Made by a program: the position numbers and the translations under genes
Shown: in pieces, positions 4,352-5,791 of the stretch
Layout: each line of letters begins with the position of its first letter
Position numbering within the stretch: the first letter of the stretch is position 1
The notes under the pieces: model-generated
What the model was told of the DNA's origin: nothing
The model's database searches: none
What the model saw: only the letters and a program-made list of their open reading frames with translations
Origin: Actinomycetes bacterium
GTDB lineage: Bacteria; Actinomycetota; Acidimicrobiia; Acidimicrobiales; Microtrichaceae
Direction of reading: 5' to 3'
Length of the DNA stretch: 5,791 nt
Assembly (NCBI GenBank): GCA_023392475.1
Contig: JAEVZA010000391.1
Location: forward strand, 1 to 5,791

Positions 4352-5728
4352 TCAGCCGCGGAGGAGCTCGGCGACGCGGAAGGCGAGGTCGAGCGACTGG
4401 CGGCCGTTGAGCCGCGGGTCGCACATGGTCTCGTACCGCAGGCCGAGGTGGTCGTCCAGGATGTCGTCCGCGCCGCCCAGGCACTCGGTGACGTCGTCGC
4501 CGGTGAGCTCCACGTGCACGCCGCCCGGCCAGGTGCCCTCGGCGCGGTGGGCGTCGAAGAAGCCGCGGATCTCGGCCAGCACGGCGTCGAAGTGGCGGGT
4601 CTTGCGACCGCTCGGCGCCGTGAACGTGTTGCCGTGCATCGGGTCGCACGCCCAGACGACGGGGTGGCCGGCGTCGGTGACCGCACGCAGCAGCGGGCGC
4701 AGCCCGTCCTCGATGCCGTCGGCGCCCATGCGCGTGATGAGCGTGAGGCGGCCGGGCCGGCGCTCCGGGTTGAGCGCCTCGCACAGCGCGAGCACCTCGT
4801 CGGGCGAGGCGGTCGGGCCGACCTTGCAGCCCACCGGGTTGCCGACGCCGCGGAAGAACTCCACGTGCGCGTCGTCGAGCCCGCGGGTGCGCTCGCCGAT
4901 CCAGATCATGTGGGCGCTGCAGTCGTACCAGTCGCCCGTGAGGGAGTCGCGCCTGGTGAGCGCCTCCTCGTAGCCCAGCACCAGCGCCTCGTGGCTCGTG
5001 TAGAAGTCGACCTCGTGGAGCGCCGGCACGGTGGCCGGGTCCATGCCGCACGCGGCCATGAACCGCAGCGCCCGGTCGATCTCCTCGGCCAGCTGCTCGT
5101 AGCGCTGCACCTCGGGGCTGGAGCGAACGAACTCCTGGGTCCACTGGTGCACGCGCGTCAGGTCCGCGAAGCCGCCCTTCGTGAAGGCCCGGAGGAGGTT
5201 CAGCGTGCTGGCCGACTGGTGGTACGCCTCGACGAGCCGGTGGGGGTCGGGCTGGCGGGCGGCGGCGGAGAACGCGACGTCGTTCACCATGTGGCCGCGG
5301 AAGCTGGGCAGCGCCACGCCGTCGACGGTCTCGGTGGGTGAGGAGCGCGGCTTGGCGAACTGGCCGGCGATGCGCCCGACCTTCACGGCCGGCACGCCGG
5401 CCGAGTACGTGAGCACCACCGCCATCTGGAGGATGACCTTCAGCCGCTCGCGGATGGAGTCCGCGGAGAAGGCCTCGAACGACTCGGCGCAGTCGCCGGC
5501 CTGGAGCAGGAACGCCTGGCCGTCGGCCACCCGGGCCAGCGAGGAGGTGAGCTCCCGGGCCTCGCCGGCGAACACGAGCGGCGGGTACGAGCCGAGCGTC
5601 TTGAGGGTGGACTCGAGCTCCGCCTCGTCGGGCCAGTCCGGCTGCTGCTCGGCATGCCGGGCACGCCACGACGACGGCGTCCAGCCGGGCGCGTCGGTCA
5701 CGTCGGGGCGATCGGGGGTGCTTGCCAT
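4352..5728 (-). CDS. aroG: 3-deoxy-7-phosphoheptulonate synthase, class II
   Basis: This 458-residue enzyme joins phosphoenolpyruvate and erythrose 4-phosphate to make DAHP, the first step of the shikimate pathway. Landmarks are in family order: LLQAGDCAES with metal ligand Cys80, KVGRIAGQFAKPRSS (Arg119, Arg127), IGERTR (Glu279, Arg280) and GCKVGP (Lys302). These are followed by TRMGAD (Arg333), CDPMHGNT with His365, HVELTGDD with Glu407, and CDPRLNG with Asp437. The ligand spacings (His to Glu 42, Glu to Asp 30) equal those I recall for the Mycobacterium tuberculosis enzyme, and the N-terminus is only about seven residues shorter. The stretch SLTGDWYDCSAHMIWIGERTR looks nearer the plant-like branch than the mycobacterial one. 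The start ATG lacks a Shine-Dalgarno but sits eight bases after a TACCCT box, fitting leaderless translation. It appears intact. Confidence 0.95.
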   Translation of the reverse strand: MASTPDRPDVTDAPGWTPSSWRARHAEQQPDWPDEAELESTLKTLGSYPPLVFAGEARELTSSLARVADGQAFLLQAGDCAESFEAFSADSIRERLKVILQMAVVLTYSAGVPAVKVGRIAGQFAKPRSSPTETVDGVALPSFRGHMVNDVAFSAAARQPDPHRLVEAYHQSASTLNLLRAFTKGGFADLTRVHQWTQEFVRSSPEVQRYEQLAEEIDRALRFMAACGMDPATVPALHEVDFYTSHEALVLGYEEALTRRDSLTGDWYDCSAHMIWIGERTRGLDDAHVEFFRGVGNPVGCKVGPTASPDEVLALCEALNPERRPGRLTLITRMGADGIEDGLRPLLRAVTDAGHPVVWACDPMHGNTFTAPSGRKTRHFDAVLAEIRGFFDAHRAEGTWPGGVHVELTGDDVTECLGGADDILDDHLGLRYETMCDPRLNGRQSLDLAFRVAELLRG

Positions 5729-5736
5729 CGGCGCTC

Positions 5737-5742
5737 AGGGTA
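5737..5742 (-). promoter_or_regulatory. Candidate -10 box for leaderless aroG transcript
   Basis: On the minus strand, TACCCT matches the actinobacterial -10 pattern TANNNT and ends eight bases before the aroG ATG, which would put the transcription start at or next to the start codon. No good -35 hexamer is seen 17-18 bases upstream. The box overlaps the palindrome GGGTACCC (5738-5745). The rest of 5729-5791 shows no other feature. Confidence 0.4.
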
Positions 5743-5791
5743 CCCGTGGCCGATCGGCGAACCGAAGCGGGATTCCACGGGTGCCCCGGGC

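Noticed and set aside
1314..5341. Very long plus-strand ORFs (1314-3077 and 2777-5341) and several shorter ones antisense to the real genes.
   Set aside because: Their translations are low-complexity Arg/Ala/Gly/Asp/Val-rich strings without family motifs. They arise because the minus-strand genes have GC-rich third positions that suppress stops in other frames.

Overview
This is a very GC-rich window in which every supportable gene lies on the minus strand. The proteins look actinobacterial: a class II DAHP synthase, an actinobacterial-style polyprenyl diphosphate synthase, a siroheme nitrite/sulfite reductase and an Fe-S cluster APS reductase. GC-rich third codon positions and a leaderless-looking start fit this. 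A deep-branching lineage such as Acidimicrobiia is possible, but that is inference.

In the direction of transcription (right to left), the window opens with about 60 bases of promoter region. Next comes aroG (5728-4352), the first step of the shikimate pathway, then a 195-bp gap with inverted repeats. A geranylgeranyl-type polyprenyl diphosphate synthase follows (4156-3053). Then comes a 242-bp leader region with a GC-rich hairpin, an 8-bp motif present three times, a short ORF with a strong Shine-Dalgarno and a chain of ATGA start/stop overlaps. After the leader lies a ferredoxin-type sulfite reductase (2810-987), joined to cysH (987-259) by a one-base TGATG overlap. About 125 bp past cysH is the transposase-proximal end of an IS481-family insertion sequence (1-127), abutting a CCTAGC target. 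The transposase start codon and first 16 codons are visible before the window edge.

The last two full genes are one assimilatory sulfur unit: CysH reduces APS to sulfite with thioredoxin, and the siroheme enzyme reduces sulfite to sulfide for cysteine synthesis. aroG and the prenyl synthase feed chorismate and prenyl diphosphate metabolism, which meet in menaquinone synthesis, though nothing here proves co-regulation.

Most worth a second look are: the hairpin in the insertion sequence that buries the transposase Shine-Dalgarno and would block translation from read-in transcripts; the sulfite reductase with a complete Cx5C...Cx3C set in both halves; and the leader upstream of the sulfite reductase. 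No CRISPR array, rRNA or tRNA was seen.
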